A stretch of 64,000 bases of DNA, from assembly GCA_028714855.1 (NCBI GenBank), contig JAQTLP010000003.1, positions 173,319 through 237,318 on the forward strand, in the 5' to 3' direction. The DNA comes from Phycisphaerae bacterium. GTDB taxonomy: Bacteria > Planctomycetota > Phycisphaerae > Sedimentisphaerales > Anaerobacaceae. The notes below the pieces were generated by a model, which saw only the letters and a program-made list of their open reading frames with translations, was not told the DNA's origin and ran no database searches. The position numbers were made by a program, and so were the translations under genes. Shown in pieces: positions 62,676 to 64,000 of the stretch; position 1 is the first letter of the stretch, and each line of letters starts with the position of its first letter.

Positions 62676-63794
62676 ATGGCTAAGAATACAAAATGCTTTT
62701 TAATAGTTTTATCTTTTGCAATGACTTGCGTTTTGAACGGTCTTTCGAATGCGGACGATACCGACTTCAAAACTGTGGACTCTAATAAAATTCCAAGAAT
62801 CCTGTCTATGCTGGCGTCCACCACACAAGCCAACTTCGAGAAAATACATACCTGGCAGGGAGAACTGGATTGTTCAAGATATTATGTCTTTAAAGGGGAC
62901 ATTGCAAAGGAGACCTTCGAGACATCAACAGACGCCAATGGCTCCTGCCCTAATGAAGTGGCAGAAATTACTGAAAATAGAATAGTATTTAAATGCGACT
63001 TAGATAAGGGGCTGTGGCATGTAAAACGTTCCAGAGAAGCTCCGTCACGTTATATCGACCCGGCTACTAATAAAGACCTTGGAACAAAGTCACTACCAAG
63101 CAGCAGCAGCGAAATCACAACAAAAGAGTATCAATACAATGCCCAGCCAGACGCATATAATAGAAACGATGAAGTTGCACGGCGCAAGGCGGTCAAAACA
63201 AAGATAGATGGATCATTATACCAAGGCCGCCAACCTAATTATCTGCCAAGATATATATTCGATATCGATTCTCAAGCGTGGAATGGATATCCTAAAGATG
63301 CGAACATTATAGAAGAAAAAGGAAAATACGTAATTAGCGGATTAGAAATGAAGGCAGAGCAACGGATTTTGTCCGGCGATTTGCAATATCGTATATATGA
63401 ACCATTTGAAACAAACGCTTTTAATATAAAGAAGGGCTGGTTCATAAATACTTTTTCCGAGAAAGCCGGTTTCAACATAATTGATAGGGAAATGATGACC
63501 GCTGACGGGAAATTAATGTTGCGAAAAAGCACGGAATATCAAAAGGTTAACGGTGTGTACGTGCCTATAAGATATACAAAAGACAGATATGATTTTAACA
63601 GTGATTTTAGCCTGCGTGAACATGAAGAAGGTGTTTTTAAAAACATTTTTATAAATGATACTATCTTGGAAGAGACTTTCACATATAAAAATCTCGGCTT
63701 GCAAAATGGCGACAAGTTCATCGATGAAATCGCAGGCAAGGAATGTAAGTACCAAGATGCCAATCTTGTCTTTGTCGCAGATGTAAACAAATAG
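62676..63794 (+). CDS. Secreted protein of the cluster family (member 4), apparent chimera
   Basis: About 372 residues from the ATG at 62676 (MAKNTKCFLIVLSFAMTC). This start is chosen because it aligns with member 3 (MANNARCFLAVLSIAMIC); an in-frame ATG at 62652 is possible. The first about 50 residues resemble member 3, and from NFEKIHTWQGELDCSRYYVFKG to the end it is nearly identical to member 2, including the closing IDEIAGKECKYQDANLVF. This is the pattern of recombination between neighbours. Confidence 0.75.
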   Translation: MAKNTKCFLIVLSFAMTCVLNGLSNADDTDFKTVDSNKIPRILSMLASTTQANFEKIHTWQGELDCSRYYVFKGDIAKETFETSTDANGSCPNEVAEITENRIVFKCDLDKGLWHVKRSREAPSRYIDPATNKDLGTKSLPSSSSEITTKEYQYNAQPDAYNRNDEVARRKAVKTKIDGSLYQGRQPNYLPRYIFDIDSQAWNGYPKDANIIEEKGKYVISGLEMKAEQRILSGDLQYRIYEPFETNAFNIKKGWFINTFSEKAGFNIIDREMMTADGKLMLRKSTEYQKVNGVYVPIRYTKDRYDFNSDFSLREHEEGVFKNIFINDTILEETFTYKNLGLQNGDKFIDEIAGKECKYQDANLVFVADVNK

Positions 63795-63812
63795 TTCATT
63801 CTCCGTTGTTAA

Positions 63813-63873
63813 AGAGGGGGTAGGTTTTCACCCTTGGCTCAGGTTTTCTGAAAACTTTTACAAGTTAATAAGG
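63813..63873 (+). repeat. Duplicated spacer, copy 2
   Basis: 63841-63873 matches 57965-57997 at 32 of 33 bases. Right after it the sequence jumps to the interior of a cysteine-rich reading frame. Confidence 0.75.
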
Positions 63874-64000
63874 CTGCGACGGCAATCCTACCAAATGCTG
63901 TATAAATGGTGAATGTGTAGACAAATGTGAGGGAGATGGAGAATGTTGCCCCGAGGGTTTGTCTTGTTGTGGTACTCAATGCTATGATCCTTCGACGCAG
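63872..64000 (+). pseudogene. Cysteine-rich gene without a start, running off the window
   Basis: The frame is open from just after a TAA (63869-63871) to the window edge: GCDGNPTKCCINGECVDKC...CPEGLSCCGTQCYDPSTQ. CDGNPTKCC corresponds to the interior CGGNPDKFCC and CGGNPNKCC of members 2 and 3, so the first about 40 codons are missing. No ATG or GTG start with a ribosome site precedes it. It may be a deletion product or a silent cassette. Confidence 0.55.

Overview
The window looks like part of a bacterial chromosome from the Planctomycetota, most likely a Phycisphaerae/Sedimentisphaerales-type lineage. This rests on gene style, not on a marker gene: a secreted PQQ-propeller protein with a C-terminal dockerin, a pseudopilin-like protein with a late His...DG motif, a BlaI/M56 pair, ribosomal protein S16 with a long Ala/Lys/Glu tail, and many short palindromic repeats between genes. 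There is no rRNA, no CRISPR array and no complete transposon. One tRNA gene is present, tRNA-Leu(CAG).

Layout. 1-6.2 kb (minus strand): a TPR protein, a TPR/C39-like/RHS protein and a cysteine-rich RHS protein, driven from a promoter with a small upstream ORF. 6.3-8.6 kb: a short pyruvate kinase and an SDR reductase. 8.8-13.5 kb: an arsenic operon (ArsR, ArsP-like permease, two thiol-redox proteins, CcdA, ACR3) interrupted by a GIY-YIG nuclease gene framed by a 14-bp inverted repeat. 13.5-20.2 kb: phosphohexomutase, DUF1805, MntP, a DUF362 ferredoxin protein, an S24 repressor that is probably leaderless, ComF, and a PP-loop ATPase. 20.2-23.1 kb: a cobalamin riboswitch with a terminator, followed by the PQQ/dockerin protein and the pseudopilin. 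24-28.6 kb: FAH-family hydrolase, rpoD and dnaG. 28.6-32 kb: small orphan genes and a repeat-rich gap. 32-37 kb: tatD, yraN, rplS, trmD, rpsP, ffh. 37-43.4 kb: two membrane proteins, tRNA-Leu, BlaI/M56 and folC. 43.4-47.3 kb: an AT-rich accessory island with a DndC-like PP-loop enzyme, its membrane partner and structured repeats. 47.3-53.7 kb: a five-gene MacAB/TolC-type exporter. 54-64 kb (plus strand): a second TPR gene, followed by alternating cysteine-rich (partly galaxin-like) proteins and secreted proteins of one paralogous family.

The most unusual content is the pair of clusters at the two ends of the window. Each begins with the same duplicated control region: a TTGACA-16-TACACT promoter, then a 23-codon leader ORF with a GGAGG site whose stop overlaps the start of a TPR gene. 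Each then carries cysteine-rich modules of the C-D-G-x-G-x-C type. The right cluster shows repeated gene-plus-spacer units and a chimeric paralogue, so it appears to evolve by cassette duplication and recombination. I infer an envelope-associated or exported disulfide-rich protein system with TPR scaffolds and RHS proteins. Its function cannot be read from the sequence.
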